From Nitrospirota bacterium (lineage in GTDB: Bacteria; Nitrospirota; Nitrospiria; SBBL01; JAADHI01), in contig JAJDBT010000041.1 in the NCBI GenBank assembly GCA_029261215.1, forward strand, positions 54,555-118,554: DNA of 64,000 nucleotides. The letters are read 5' to 3'. The notes beneath the pieces were generated by a model. The model saw only the letters and a program-made list of their open reading frames with translations. It did not search any database and had not been told where the DNA came from. Positions 27,503 through 37,156 of this stretch are shown one piece after another; within the stretch, counting starts at the first letter, position 1, and the number at the start of each line of letters is the position of its first letter. Made by a program: the position numbers and the translations under genes.

Positions 27503-28777
27503 ATGGGTAATATTCAGCAGGATACGGGTCTTTCTGAACAGAAACGTCGTGTGGTTGTGACGGGCTTAGGCATGCTCTCTCCTTTGGGGCTCGGAGTTGA
27601 ATCTTCCTGGAAGGCGCTCTGTGCGGGAGAATCCGGCATTGGTCAAATTACCCGCTTCGATACGACGGACTATCCTTCTCAGATTGCGGGGGAGCTGAAG
27701 GGTTTTGATCCAACTGCGTATATCAGCCCTAAAGAAATCAAAAAAATGGATACCTTTATCCATTATGCCGTAGCCGCCGCTCAGATGGCCGTTGATGATG
27801 CCGGGTTTCAGGTGAATGATGACAACGCAACACGGATGGGTGTTTACGTCGGTTCTGGAATTGGTGGGCTGCAAGCCATTGAAAAATGGCATACCGTTTT
27901 AGTCGAAAAAGGCCCTAAACGGGTGACGCCTTTTTTTATTCCGATGTCGATCATTAATCTTGCTTCAGGACAAATCGCCATTGCCTTGGGGGCGAAGGGC
28001 CCTAATTCCTGTGCAGTGAGCGCCTGCGCAACAGGAAATCATTGTATCGGCGATGCCTTTCGCATTATCCAGCGGGGAGAAGCAGACGCCATGCTAGCCG
28101 GTGGTGCCGAGGCGGCGATCACGCCTTTGGGTATGGCCGGTTTTGCGGCTTCCCGAGCGCTTTCACTACGAAATGACGCTCCCATGGAAGCGAGCAGACC
28201 CTTCGATAAAGACCGGGATGGTTTTGTCATGGGAGAAGGTTCCGGTGTTGTCTTAATGGAGTCCCTGGAATCCGCCGAGGCCCGTGGTGCAAAAATTTAT
28301 GCCGAAATTATTGGGTATGCCATGACGGCGGACGCTTTTCATATGACAGCGCCTCCGGATGGTGGTGAAGGCGCTGTACGCTGCATTCGTCTGGCGCTGA
28401 AAGATGCGGGGATTTCGCCGGATGAAGTGGATTATGTCAATGCTCATGCAACTTCTACCATGGCAGATGCCATAGAAACCGCCGCGATTAAAACCGCTTT
28501 TGGAAAACACGCATACAATTTGTCGATCAGCGGCACAAAGTCGATGACAGGCCATCTCCTGGGGGCTGCGGGTGGGATTGAAGCCATCTTTTCTGTTTTG
28601 ACAATTCGTGATGGCATCATCCCTCCAACGATCAACCTCAACGATCCCGATCCCTTGTGTGACCTTAATTACACGCCAAATCAGGCGGTGAAGCGTGATG
28701 TGTCTATCGCACTCTCGAATTCCTTTGGTTTTGGCGGTACCAATGCGACCCTCTTTTTTAAAAAATACACTTCGTAA
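27503..28777 (+). CDS. fabF: Beta-ketoacyl-ACP synthase II
   Basis: A 424-residue KAS II, starting 5 bases after acpP. The Cys-His-His triad is present: Cys175 in [12 protein letters not shown], His315 in NAHATSTMA and His351 in [21 protein letters not shown] closes the fold. It extends acyl-ACP chains. The N-terminus carries about 15 extra residues before [13 protein letters not shown]. Confidence 0.96.
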   Translation: MGNIQQDTGLSEQKRRVVVTGLGMLSPLGLGVESSWKALCAGESGIGQITRFDTTDYPSQIAGELKGFDPTAYISPKEIKKMDTFIHYAVAAAQMAVDDAGFQVNDDNATRMGVYVGSGIGGLQAIEKWHTVLVEKGPKRVTPFFIPMSIINLASGQIAIALGAKGPNSCAVSACATGNHCIGDAFRIIQRGEADAMLAGGAEAAITPLGMAGFAASRALSLRNDAPMEASRPFDKDRDGFVMGEGSGVVLMESLESAEARGAKIYAEIIGYAMTADAFHMTAPPDGGEGAVRCIRLALKDAGISPDEVDYVNAHATSTMADAIETAAIKTAFGKHAYNLSISGTKSMTGHLLGAAGGIEAIFSVLTIRDGIIPPTINLNDPDPLCDLNYTPNQAVKRDVSIALSNSFGFGGTNATLFFKKYTS

Positions 28778-28795
28778 AACCTGTTCTTTCCTGTG

Positions 28796-29506
28796 ATGAA
28801 ACCCAAAGCCTTATCTTCCCTGGAAACAACGCTTTCTTATTCATTTAACAATATCAAGTTACTTCGCCAGGCATTAACGCACAGATCCTATATCAATGAA
28901 ACGAAAGAGGCGGATCGTAAAGACAACGAACGACTCGAATTTCTGGGGGATGCAGTACTGGATTTGGTGATGTGTCAGGATTTGATTGAACGTTTTCCCG
29001 GGGTTCCCGAAGGGGATCTTTCCAAAATGAAGGCCAAGATCGTCAGTGAAGAGACGCTTGCCTCCGTCGCAAGAAAGATTGATCTGGGGGCATATCTTTA
29101 CTTGGGTAAAGGAGAGGTTCAGACCGCAGGACAGGAAAAACCTTCTCTGCTTTCCGATGCATTGGAGGCCTTGATTGCCGCGATCTATCTGGACGGCGGC
29201 AATCAAGGCCTGGATGCGGCGCGGCGGGTGATTTTGGTCTTGTTTAAAACGGCCTTAAATGCCTTGCGGCGCGGCGCGGTTCATTTTGATCATAAAACGG
29301 CGCTTCAGGAATATTCCCAACAGGCTTTTGGCTCATTGCCTGTCTATGAAGTGATTCAGGAAAGTGGTCCCGATCATGAAAAGCGATTTGAAATTAAAGT
29401 GATTGTCAACGAGGAGATTGCCGGAATGGGGATTGGAAAAAGCAAAAAGTCCGCTGAGCAAAAGGCCGCCCAAGCCGCGCTTTCGATACTCGAAGGGGAA
29501 TCATGA
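28796..29506 (+). CDS. rnc: Ribonuclease III
   Basis: An RNase III of about 236 residues. The catalytic signature NERLEFLGDAVLDLV is near residue 43, and EALIAAIYLDGG holds the second acidic pair. A C-terminal double-stranded-RNA-binding domain begins near 160 (DHKTALQEYSQQ...GIGKSKKSAEQKAAQAAL). It processes rRNA and other duplex RNA. It is the last gene of the fab operon and ends convergent to nrdR. Confidence 0.95.
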   Translation: MKPKALSSLETTLSYSFNNIKLLRQALTHRSYINETKEADRKDNERLEFLGDAVLDLVMCQDLIERFPGVPEGDLSKMKAKIVSEETLASVARKIDLGAYLYLGKGEVQTAGQEKPSLLSDALEALIAAIYLDGGNQGLDAARRVILVLFKTALNALRRGAVHFDHKTALQEYSQQAFGSLPVYEVIQESGPDHEKRFEIKVIVNEEIAGMGIGKSKKSAEQKAAQAALSILEGES

Positions 29507-29573
29507 ATCTTTTTTGTAGGGCCGGGCTTCACAACCTGCCCTCATTGAGTAGCCTGGGGGGATGTTTTTTATT

Positions 29574-30068
29574 TTAAGACGATGCTGTGTGAGGTCGTTT
29601 ATCGGGATGTGGGCCCGAATCGTCCAGCAGTGTTTTTAATTCAGACATGAACTGATTCACATCTTTAAATTCCCGGTAAACCGAAGCAAAACGGACATAG
29701 GCGACCTGATCCAGGCTGTGAAGGTGTCGCATCACTTCTTCTCCGACAATGTGGCTTTCAATTTCGTTGACGCCCCGTTCTTGAATCGCTTTTTCAATTT
29801 TCGTGGCCACCAATTGTAAGTGATCGACGCTTACCGGCCTTTTTTCACAGGCTTTTATTAAGCCCGACAGAATTTTATTGCGGTCGAAGGGTTCTCGACG
29901 GCCGTCTTTTTTGACCAGCATCGGGAGATTTTCCTCTATCCGTTCATAGGTTGTGTAACGACGCTGGCATTGAAGACATTCCCGTCGTCGGCGAATGACT
30001 TCGCCTTCTTTGCTTAGACGAGAGTCGACAACCTTATCTTCAAGGCTACTGCAATAAGGGCACTGCAT
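29574..30068 (-). CDS. nrdR: Transcriptional repressor NrdR
   Basis: A 164-residue NrdR. A Cys4 zinc ribbon at the N-terminus (CPYC and [12 protein letters not shown], with [18 protein letters not shown]) is followed by an ATP-cone ([21 protein letters not shown]). It senses ATP/dATP and represses ribonucleotide reductase genes. It is the last gene of rpiB-glyA-nrdR, 15 bases after glyA. Confidence 0.96.
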   Translation of the reverse strand: MQCPYCSSLEDKVVDSRLSKEGEVIRRRRECLQCQRRYTTYERIEENLPMLVKKDGRREPFDRNKILSGLIKACEKRPVSVDHLQLVATKIEKAIQERGVNEIESHIVGEEVMRHLHSLDQVAYVRFASVYREFKDVNQFMSELKTLLDDSGPHPDKRPHTASS

Positions 30069-30083
30069 GGCGGTTGGCTTATC

Positions 30084-31328
30084 CTATCGCGTAAAGGGGA
30101 ACCGCATGCAGAGGGTTTCTGCCTGGGTCTGAACCTGTTTTAATACAGATTGGTCTTCCCGGTTTTTAAGAACGGTGTCGATCAATGCGGCGATTTCGGA
30201 CATTTCAGCTTCTTTCATTCCGCGTGTGGTCACGATGGGTGTGCCCAGACGGATGCCACTGGCATGAACGGGTGGACGCTGATCAAAAGGCACGGCATTT
30301 TTATTGACCGTGATCCCGGCCTGATCCAGTGCTTCATCGGCTTCTTTTCCCGTAATGCCTTGGCGGGTAAGATCTACCAGCATCAAATGCGTGTCCGTGC
30401 CACCGGAGACAATCTGATATCCTCGTGAAATTAATGCCTCGGCCAGGGCGGAGGCATTTGCAACGATTTGTTGCTGATATTGAACAAAGGATTCGGAAAG
30501 CGCTTCTTTAAAGGCGACCGCTTTTCCAGCAATGACATGCATCAAAGGCCCGCCTTGAATGCCGGGGAAGACCGATTTATCCACGCCTTTTGCAAATTCT
30601 TCTTTACAAAGAATCATCCCGCCGCGTGGTCCGCGCAGGGTTTTATGTGTGGTGGTGGTCACAAAGTCCGCGTAAGGCAGGGGCGAAGGATGCACCTTGG
30701 CCGCGACCAAGCCCGCGATGTGGGCCATATCGACCATCAGATAGGCGTCAACGCTATCGGCAATTTCCCGAAAGCGTTTAAAATCAAGTGTTCGGGAATA
30801 AGCTGAAGCCCCGACGACGATCATCTTTGGTCGTTCTGTTTCGGCCTGTTTGGCTACGGCATCGTAATGAATGCGGCCCGTTTCTTTTTCCACACCGTAA
30901 GACACTGTTTCATAAAGCTGGCCTGAAAAATTGACTTTAAAGCCGTGCGTGAGGTGTCCGCCGTGGGCCAGACTCATGCCCATGAGTTTATCGCCCGGTT
31001 TGAGCACCGAAAAATAAACCCCCATGTTGGCCTGAGAACCGGAATGAGGCTGGACATTGACATGCTCCGCACCAAAAATGTCCTTGGCCCGCTCAATTGC
31101 CAGATCCTCGACGATATCCACATACTCGCAGCCACCGTAGTAACGTTTTCCGGGGTAGCCTTCTGCGTATTTGTTAGTGAAGACCGAACCTTGCGCTTCT
31201 TGCACTGCGCGGCTGACGACGTTTTCAGAGGCAATTAAAACAATCTTTTTGTTCTCGCGTTCGATCTCCTGCGCAATCGCATTTTCGACAGCAGGGTCGT
31301 ATGATTTTAAGCTGATTCCTTTTTCCAA
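30084..31328 (-). CDS. glyA: Serine hydroxymethyltransferase
   Basis: A 414-residue PLP enzyme. The PLP lysine lies in [25 protein letters not shown] and [11 protein letters not shown] are family blocks. It interconverts serine and glycine and supplies one-carbon units to folate. The start is TTG 31328 with AAGGGA upstream. It sits 25 bases after rpiB and before nrdR in one transcript. Confidence 0.97.
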   Translation of the reverse strand: MEKGISLKSYDPAVENAIAQEIERENKKIVLIASENVVSRAVQEAQGSVFTNKYAEGYPGKRYYGGCEYVDIVEDLAIERAKDIFGAEHVNVQPHSGSQANMGVYFSVLKPGDKLMGMSLAHGGHLTHGFKVNFSGQLYETVSYGVEKETGRIHYDAVAKQAETERPKMIVVGASAYSRTLDFKRFREIADSVDAYLMVDMAHIAGLVAAKVHPSPLPYADFVTTTTHKTLRGPRGGMILCKEEFAKGVDKSVFPGIQGGPLMHVIAGKAVAFKEALSESFVQYQQQIVANASALAEALISRGYQIVSGGTDTHLMLVDLTRQGITGKEADEALDQAGITVNKNAVPFDQRPPVHASGIRLGTPIVTTRGMKEAEMSEIAALIDTVLKNREDQSVLKQVQTQAETLCMRFPFTR

Positions 31329-31353
31329 TGGCCTGTTCCCTTATGATGGTGGG

Positions 31354-31833
31354 TTACTGTGAAGATTTGGCCGGAAGAATTTCTCCGTTTTTGATCGCCT
31401 GTTCAATCTTTTTTATTTTATCGAGACGTCGCTGATGGCGGCCGCCGTCAAATGGAGTCTTGAGCCAGGTTTCTAGAATCAGAAGAGCCAGGGGTTGATC
31501 CAAAACCCGGCTGCCCAGTACGAGAATATTCGCATCATTGTGGCGGCGGCTGACTTCTGCTGTTTCGAGATTGTGACAGAGCGCCGCCCGGACACCCGGA
31601 AACTTATTCGCTGTGATCGACATGCCAATGCCTGTTCCACAAATTAAAATACCTTGCTCGATAATACCTTCCGAGACGAGGGAGGCGACTTTGAGGGCAA
31701 AGTCGGGGTAATCGACTGAATCATTTCCATCCGTTCCGAGATCGTCGCAGGCGATCTGATGTTCGGAAAGATAGGAGAGCATGTGATTCTTTAAATCGTA
31801 CCCGGCGTGATCTGAGGCAATCGTAATTTTCAT
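31354..31833 (-). CDS. rpiB: Ribose 5-phosphate isomerase B
   Basis: A 159-residue RpiB/LacAB isomerase. It begins KITIASDHAGYDLKN and has the catalytic Cys in GILICGTGIGMSITANK, then HNLETAEVSRRHNDANIL with the conserved His/Arg set. It interconverts ribose-5-P and ribulose-5-P. It heads the minus-strand operon, close behind a good promoter. Confidence 0.95.
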   Translation of the reverse strand: MKITIASDHAGYDLKNHMLSYLSEHQIACDDLGTDGNDSVDYPDFALKVASLVSEGIIEQGILICGTGIGMSITANKFPGVRAALCHNLETAEVSRRHNDANILVLGSRVLDQPLALLILETWLKTPFDGGRHQRRLDKIKKIEQAIKNGEILPAKSSQ

Positions 31834-31850
31834 ATAAATTCCTGATGGCG

Positions 31851-31880
31851 ATGGTAGCGAATTGGCCTTGGAAGTGTCAA
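31851..31880 (-). promoter_or_regulatory. Sigma-70 promoter of rpiB-glyA-nrdR
   Basis: On the minus strand TTGACA (31880-31875), 18 bases, TACCAT (31856-31851). The start of transcription would fall about 10 bases before the rpiB ATG. Confidence 0.6.
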
Positions 31881-32018
31881 GGAAATTAGGGGGAACATCA
31901 ATTAAAAGGGTGAGGATGTTTTTATGTTTTTTGCTTTATATGATGTGGTGTCATAATCTATGTCAGGAATGTTCTTTGGGCTTAATGGGTTTCATTTTTA
32001 GGGAGGAAGAGGAACCGC

Positions 32019-32486
32019 ATGATTGAACAAATAGACCACATCAATATCGTTGTGCGTGAGATGGGCGCGATGATTGATTTTTATGAAAAGTGCCTGGGTT
32101 TCAAACTTTCCAAGCGTGTTGAAATCAGCGGGGACTGGATTGAGGATGTCGTGGGTTTAAGCAATGTTAGAGCCAGCGTCGTTTATCTCGAATTGCCGGA
32201 AGGTCCTCGAATTGAATTGATCCAATACCACTCTCCCGTAGGTAAAAAGCCGGATGCTTTGAATATTCCCAACACCGTTGGTATTCGTCACATTGCTTTT
32301 CGTGTGAGCGGTATTGATGGTTGGGAGACCAGGCTCAAAGTGGCCGGGGTTTCTTTTTTTAGTCAGATTCAATCGGTACCGGGAAGCCAGGTGACCTATG
32401 CTGGCGGAGTGCGCAAGCGTTTGGTCTATTTTTATGACCCCGAAGGGAATATCCTGGAGTTATGCGAATATGCGCAGTGTCAATAA
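32019..32486 (+). CDS. VOC-family (glyoxalase-like) protein
   Basis: A 155-residue vicinal-oxygen-chelate protein with two beta-alpha-beta modules. Likely metal ligands are His7 (IDHINIVV), a Glu in RIELIQYH, a His in GIRHIAFRV and a Glu in NILELCEYA, the usual four-ligand layout. The family includes glyoxalase I, methylmalonyl-CoA epimerase and ring dioxygenases; the sequence does not decide among them. An acyl-CoA mutase lies 23 kb away, but this is weak support for epimerase. It is divergent from rpiB, with its own Shine-Dalgarno (GGGAGGAAGAGG). Confidence 0.75.
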   Translation: MIEQIDHINIVVREMGAMIDFYEKCLGFKLSKRVEISGDWIEDVVGLSNVRASVVYLELPEGPRIELIQYHSPVGKKPDALNIPNTVGIRHIAFRVSGIDGWETRLKVAGVSFFSQIQSVPGSQVTYAGGVRKRLVYFYDPEGNILELCEYAQCQ

Positions 32487-32529
32487 GGAAGATTAGTTCA
32501 GGGTTTTTATGTGGTTTTTTATTTAACGG

Positions 32530-35500
32530 TTAAGGGTTCGTCAGACATTTTGCGCTGGGAAGGTATTTTTTGCATTCCTCCGCACTGAGGGATCGGGTGA
32601 CCCGCATTTTTGCAAGAGCCAAAAGATCCTCAATATTCAGGAGATAGGTCCGCACCGTTTTATCCGTACTAGCGGTGGCAAGCTGTTTGACGTCCGGACT
32701 AAAGGCGAGTCCAAGAACTTCTCCTGAATGGCCTTTTAACGCGAATTGTTTCTCCCCCGAAACAGCGTCCCATAGCTGCGTGGTGTGGTCTCTGCTCGTT
32801 GTGCCGAGTTGTTTGCCATCCCGACTGAACGCGACTCCCGTGACGACATTGCTGTGACCGCTGAGCGTCAGCCGTGCCTTGCCCGTGTTCACATCCCAAA
32901 TTCTGGCGGTTTTATCCCAGCTTGCGGTGGCGAGCTGTTCGCCGTTAGGACTGAAGGCGAGGGCTTTAACTCCACTCGTATGTCCTTTTAATGTGTGTTG
33001 TACTTTTCCCGTTTTGACCTCCCAGATTTTTGCGGTTTTATCGCCGCTTGCGGTGGCGATATATTGACCATCCGGGCTAAAGGCCAGACCCAATACTTCC
33101 TCGTCATGGCCGCTTAATGTTTGCAGAGACTTGCCTGAAGCGGCATCCCAAAGCTTGACTGTTTTGTCCCAGCCTGAGGTGGCAATCTGTTTTCCATCCG
33201 GACTAAAGGTGATGCCCGAGACTTCACTGGCATGGCCTTTCAGGGTGTATATTGTTTTGCCTGTTTTTGTATCCCAAATACGAGCCGTTTTATCTGCGCT
33301 GGATGTCGCAATTCGCACGCCCTTTGGATTGAAAGCGATTCCTGTGACTTCAGCCTGATGTCCTTTGAGGCTGATGCGTGTTTCGCCTGTTTTTGCGTCC
33401 CAGATTTTTGCGGTTTGATCGCCGCTTGCGGTGGCCATTTCTTTGCCATTTGGACTAAAGACAAGATCGGTGACTTTTTTTGTATGACCTTGAAGGACAG
33501 GAAGGGCTTCTCCAGAGGCGGCCGCCCAGACTTTCAGTGTTTTATCCCAGCTTGCCGTGGCGAGTCGTTTGCCATCCGGACTAAAGGCGATATCGGTAAG
33601 CCCAGCGCTGTGACCTCTCAGCGTGGCGAGGGGTTCTCCGGAGGCGGCATCCCATATTTTAGCTGTTTTGTCCCATCCTGCCGTCGCTAGGAATGCTCCA
33701 TTTGGACTAAACGCAAGGCCTCGAACACCCTTCGTGTGGCCTTTGAGCGTGTGTATTGCTTTTCCGCTTTCGAGCTCCCAAATTGTTGCGCTTTGATCGG
33801 CGCTTGCGGTAGCGATGAACTGGCCATCCGGGCTGAAGCGCACACCGCTGACTTCCCCAGAATGCCCTTTAAGGGTCTGGATCTCCTTGCCCGTCTGTAC
33901 CTCCCAAATCTTAACGCTTTGGTCGGTACTGGCCGTGGCAAGCCGGTTTCCATCGGCTGAAAAAGAGAGGCTGACGACGGCTCCCGTATGGCCCTTGAAT
34001 GTACGGATTTCCTTGCCCGAAAGGACATCCCATAGTTTGACCAGGGTATCTTCGCCCCCTGTGGCCAGCTGTTTTCCCTTGTTTTGAAATGCGACGGCGC
34101 GCACATTACCGGAATGCCCTTTAAGGGTGTGGAGTACTTTACGATTTTTAATGTCCCATATTTTTGCAGTTTCATCCCCGCTTCCCGTAGCGAGTAAAAG
34201 GCCATCGGGGCTGAAATCTAGGTCGATAACTTCGCGCTCATGGCCTTTCAGGCTTGCGATTTCTTTGCCCGTCACCGCATTCCAAATTTTTGCCGTTTGA
34301 TCCCAACTGCCGGAGGCCAGGGTTTTTCCGTCGGGGCTGAATCCTGTGGTGGTGACAAAATTGTGATGATCTCTCAGCGTGAGTCGTAGGTGTGAGGACT
34401 GTAGCGCCTGATGCAGCGCTTCTTTTGTTTCCGAAGGGATGTTGGTGCGATTTGTGATTGAAACCGCCTGTAGCGCCAAGAGCAGACTCTGTTCGGGATC
34501 GACTTCTAAAAGATCATTGGCTGCGATAGCGAGCTTTCTGGAATTCGCGAGTTGTGTTTTTATTTTCGCTATTTTCCCCTGTTCGGCGGCTAGGGCGGCT
34601 TCTTTTTCGGCCCTCAGGCGTTCCTGTTCTGCAATTTCGGTTTGCGTGGCTGCAATTTCGGTTTGTGCGGCCGCAATCTCGGTTTGTGCCGTTGCATGAA
34701 GCGTCGCGGCGGCTTCTCTTTGTTGTGCGAGCAGGGTTTCTTTGAGGCGGTTTTCAGCGATCATTTGTTGCTCTTCTGCCCGTTTCCACTCCGATTCGGC
34801 GACGAGGCGGGCGGCGGTGGCCTTGTCGCGCTGATCCCAGGCATAACCCCCAAATCCCACTGCGACGATAAAAACAATGCCGAGGGAAAGCGACAAGCGA
34901 CGAAAACGCTGTGCGATCTGGGCTTGTTCATTGGCCCGCTGCCGCTCTTCCGCCATCATTTTTTTGTCGGCGAGGCGTTTGTATTCGCGGGCCTTGTTCC
35001 CAATCCATTCGACCAGGAATTCGCTGGCGATTTCATAATAGTATACTTCTCGACGACGTTCTTTTCGGACAAGTTTTGCTTTATATTCAAGATCTTGAAG
35101 GGTTTCGCTGAGTAAGTCCTGCGGGATTTTATCCTCGCGAGCGACACGCCCGACGAGGTCTTCTCCATTGACCACATTTCGGGTGCCGACGGAAGTGACC
35201 ATACGGCTCAAAAGGGCAATGGCTGCTTCCTGTCTCTCCGGATCAAGGGATAGCATGGCTTTTTCCAGATATTGTTCCAGGATGCCTTTAACCCCGCCGC
35301 TCGTTTCAAAATGCCGGATGAGATCGTTTTCTTCAATGCCTGAGTCAAAAAGGCTTTTACAGATGATTTGAACTTCGGTTAAGCGGATATCGCTTCCCAA
35401 ACTCAAACTTTCAAACTCGGACTGAATACGGGTGGCGATGTCCTGTTTTAATTCGGGGTGAAACTGACCCGGGAATTTTTTGAAAGGTCCTCGGACGACT

Positions 35501-36180
35501 TCTTCAATCTGGCTGCTTTTCAGTGCGGTCAGGCGAAGATAGTGATCGGGCAGGTTGGGACATCGTTCAAAAAAAGGCGCCAGTTTCGCGAGGTAATCTT
35601 CCCTGAGCGTAATGAGTGTTTTAACGGTTAATGTTGGATCATTGATGATGTCCGTGATGGCCGTCATCATTTGATGCTGACTTTCTTTCAGTGTTTCTAT
35701 ACTTTGGGTTGCATTTCCCTCTTCGAAGAGGGTGATCCATTCTTCGAATTGGTCAAAAATAAGGAGCGGGTGGACTTTTTTTGCGGGGTTTTTGATCTTT
35801 TCGACGAAAGCATCTACCGACAAAACGACCTGCCGTTGTTGGTCATTCCCAGAAAAAATAGAAGGCAGAAAGGGCGGGTCTCCTTCAATATTCTCCGAGA
35901 TTTGATCAATAATGAACTCGCTGCCCTGGATCGCCTGAACACGAATGCGCTCTGCTTGAAAACCTTCTTCAATGGCGAGTGGAATAAGCCCTGAATTCAC
36001 AAGGGAGGATTTTCCGGTTCCGGAATCGGCATAAAGCAAAACACCCCGCGACAGCGTAATTAAACGGATCAGATTTCTCTTTTCTGATTCTCTCGCGAAG
36101 AACAGGGTTCGATTGGCATAACTGAAAGGAAAGATCCCTGGAAAAGGGTTATCGGACAGTTGATCTTTTGGCGCGCTCAT
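32530..36180 (-). CDS. nSTAND-type NTPase with TM coiled coil and 14 WD40 repeats
   Basis: A 1216-residue protein. Residues 1-300 are a STAND-like NTPase (nSTAND1 type): ADSGTGKSS Walker A at 51-59 and LLIFDQFEEW Walker B at 139-148 with Asp143. A helical region leads to a transmembrane helix (about 429-447) and a long coiled coil (about 450-560) with three tandem AQTEIAA units. From about 600 to 1190 there are 14 WD40 repeats of 42 residues each, enough for two seven-bladed propellers. In STAND proteins the repeats sense a trigger and the NTPase oligomerises. The start overlaps the SIR2-like gene by 4 bases, so the sensor and a possible NAD-consuming effector are co-translated. A defence role is inferred. 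Confidence 0.88.
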   Translation of the reverse strand: MSAPKDQLSDNPFPGIFPFSYANRTLFFARESEKRNLIRLITLSRGVLLYADSGTGKSSLVNSGLIPLAIEEGFQAERIRVQAIQGSEFIIDQISENIEGDPPFLPSIFSGNDQQRQVVLSVDAFVEKIKNPAKKVHPLLIFDQFEEWITLFEEGNATQSIETLKESQHQMMTAITDIINDPTLTVKTLITLREDYLAKLAPFFERCPNLPDHYLRLTALKSSQIEEVVRGPFKKFPGQFHPELKQDIATRIQSEFESLSLGSDIRLTEVQIICKSLFDSGIEENDLIRHFETSGGVKGILEQYLEKAMLSLDPERQEAAIALLSRMVTSVGTRNVVNGEDLVGRVAREDKIPQDLLSETLQDLEYKAKLVRKERRREVYYYEIASEFLVEWIGNKAREYKRLADKKMMAEERQRANEQAQIAQRFRRLSLSLGIVFIVAVGFGGYAWDQRDKATAARLVAESEWKRAEEQQMIAENRLKETLLAQQREAAATLHATAQTEIAAAQTEIAATQTEIAEQERLRAEKEAALAAEQGKIAKIKTQLANSRKLAIAANDLLEVDPEQSLLLALQAVSITNRTNIPSETKEALHQALQSSHLRLTLRDHHNFVTTTGFSPDGKTLASGSWDQTAKIWNAVTGKEIASLKGHEREVIDLDFSPDGLLLATGSGDETAKIWDIKNRKVLHTLKGHSGNVRAVAFQNKGKQLATGGEDTLVKLWDVLSGKEIRTFKGHTGAVVSLSFSADGNRLATASTDQSVKIWEVQTGKEIQTLKGHSGEVSGVRFSPDGQFIATASADQSATIWELESGKAIHTLKGHTKGVRGLAFSPNGAFLATAGWDKTAKIWDAASGEPLATLRGHSAGLTDIAFSPDGKRLATASWDKTLKVWAAASGEALPVLQGHTKKVTDLVFSPNGKEMATASGDQTAKIWDAKTGETRISLKGHQAEVTGIAFNPKGVRIATSSADKTARIWDTKTGKTIYTLKGHASEVSGITFSPDGKQIATSGWDKTVKLWDAASGKSLQTLSGHDEEVLGLAFSPDGQYIATASGDKTAKIWEVKTGKVQHTLKGHTSGVKALAFSPNGEQLATASWDKTARIWDVNTGKARLTLSGHSNVVTGVAFSRDGKQLGTTSRDHTTQLWDAVSGEKQFALKGHSGEVLGLAFSPDVKQLATASTDKTVRTYLLNIEDLLALAKMRVTRSLSAEECKKYLPSAKCLTNP
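34634..34697 (-). repeat. 21-base tandem repeat coding AQTEIAA in the coiled coil
   Basis: Three copies of a 21-base unit (on the plus strand, variants of GCAATTTCGGTTTGTGCGGC) encode three heptads of the coiled coil. Copy-number change by slippage would keep the frame. Confidence 0.7.
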
Positions 36181-37076
36181 TGTGTGAATTCTTTTCCCAT
36201 AATTTCTTTATAGAGGTAGGGGACAAAGGTCCAGAGGTTTTCAGTGACAAAGGCGATGAGGTCCCGTTTCTCCTGCCAGACCTTTTGAATGAGCGGATCG
36301 GGGTGGTTATCGACAGAGTACGAAAGTGGAAAGTTGGCCGGATCGACCCGCCACCTTAAGGTTCTAAAAAGCAAACGCAAGTTATAGTCCCGCAGGCTGT
36401 ATCCAAAAAAAAGCGTTGGCCATTTTTGCATCCTGTAACGCACGGTTTGCGGCACGGGATGAACCGCGTCTTTGTCTGACATGCGCTGGACAAAGGTGAT
36501 GTAGTCTTCATCGGTAATGACGATGGACTCGCGTCTTTGAAGATCACCGTGCATTTTAAATAAGAGCGGGTTTTCAGGCGTTGGATCGTCCAGCATGTCT
36601 GGTGTGCGTTCGGAGGAGTCCGGGGTGTAGATGAAATGTTCCGGTTCCTTGTCACAGGCCGCGAGGGCTTTTTCAAGCAGCCGGTCATAATTTGTGGTGA
36701 CAAAAATCTTAAATGGCATTTCAGACAGCATGGTTACGATCGGGGAGGGTTTTCTGTTTTTTTTGAGATGTTCGTCCAAAAAATTAACAAGGGCATTCCT
36801 CCCGAAATTCGTTTCGACAAAAAGCGCAACACGCTGCAAATCCCTCGGAGATTCATCCTGAAAGGCGGTATCTTTATGAAAGCCGAATTGATCAGAGAGC
36901 TGTTCCGCAAGGTCTCCTCCCAGGGGCAGTCGGTTTTCTTCCGGGTAATTGTAGGGTGAATCCTCAGGTGGTGGGGCATGCACGCCTGCACCCAGAAAAA
37001 GCACGCAGTTTCCTCGTTTGAGGTAGGCCAGCAGCTCGTGAAGCGTTTGATTGAGTTCAGTTGTTGAAAGCGCCAT
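36177..37076 (-). CDS. SIR2-like protein (candidate NADase effector)
   Basis: A 299-residue SIR2-like protein (SIR2_2 type). Rossmann and active-site motifs: VLFLGAGVHA at 25-34, VTTNYDRLLEKAL from 126 with Asn129, MHGD at 175-178 with His176, and FFGYSLRDYNLR at 223-234. SIR2-like domains of this kind deplete NAD in several anti-phage systems (Thoeris ThsA, DSR, SIR2-STAND). There is no zinc ribbon, unlike protein deacetylase sirtuins. The stop overlaps the start of the nSTAND-WD40 gene. NADase activity is inferred from family residues. Confidence 0.85.
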   Translation of the reverse strand: MALSTTELNQTLHELLAYLKRGNCVLFLGAGVHAPPPEDSPYNYPEENRLPLGGDLAEQLSDQFGFHKDTAFQDESPRDLQRVALFVETNFGRNALVNFLDEHLKKNRKPSPIVTMLSEMPFKIFVTTNYDRLLEKALAACDKEPEHFIYTPDSSERTPDMLDDPTPENPLLFKMHGDLQRRESIVITDEDYITFVQRMSDKDAVHPVPQTVRYRMQKWPTLFFGYSLRDYNLRLLFRTLRWRVDPANFPLSYSVDNHPDPLIQKVWQEKRDLIAFVTENLWTFVPYLYKEIMGKEFTQ

Positions 37077-37156
37077 CTTACAGAACGTCCTGTTTTAAAA
37101 GCGAAATATGCTGTGAATGGCAGAGGGATCTCATTGTTTTTATTTTCAAGAGGATT

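Noticed and set aside
29507..29573. Terminator between rnc and nrdR
   Set aside because: Only a weak GGGC/GCCC pairing with a 10-base loop is visible and no proper T-run follows it directly.
32575..34390. Long open frames on both strands across the WD40 region
   Set aside because: They are shadows produced by the 126-bp periodic coding repeat; the periodic period and WD40 residues explain them.
34634..34697. Short tandem repeat as a possible CRISPR or regulatory array
   Set aside because: The 21-base units are contiguous, in frame and encode coiled-coil heptads; there are no spacers.
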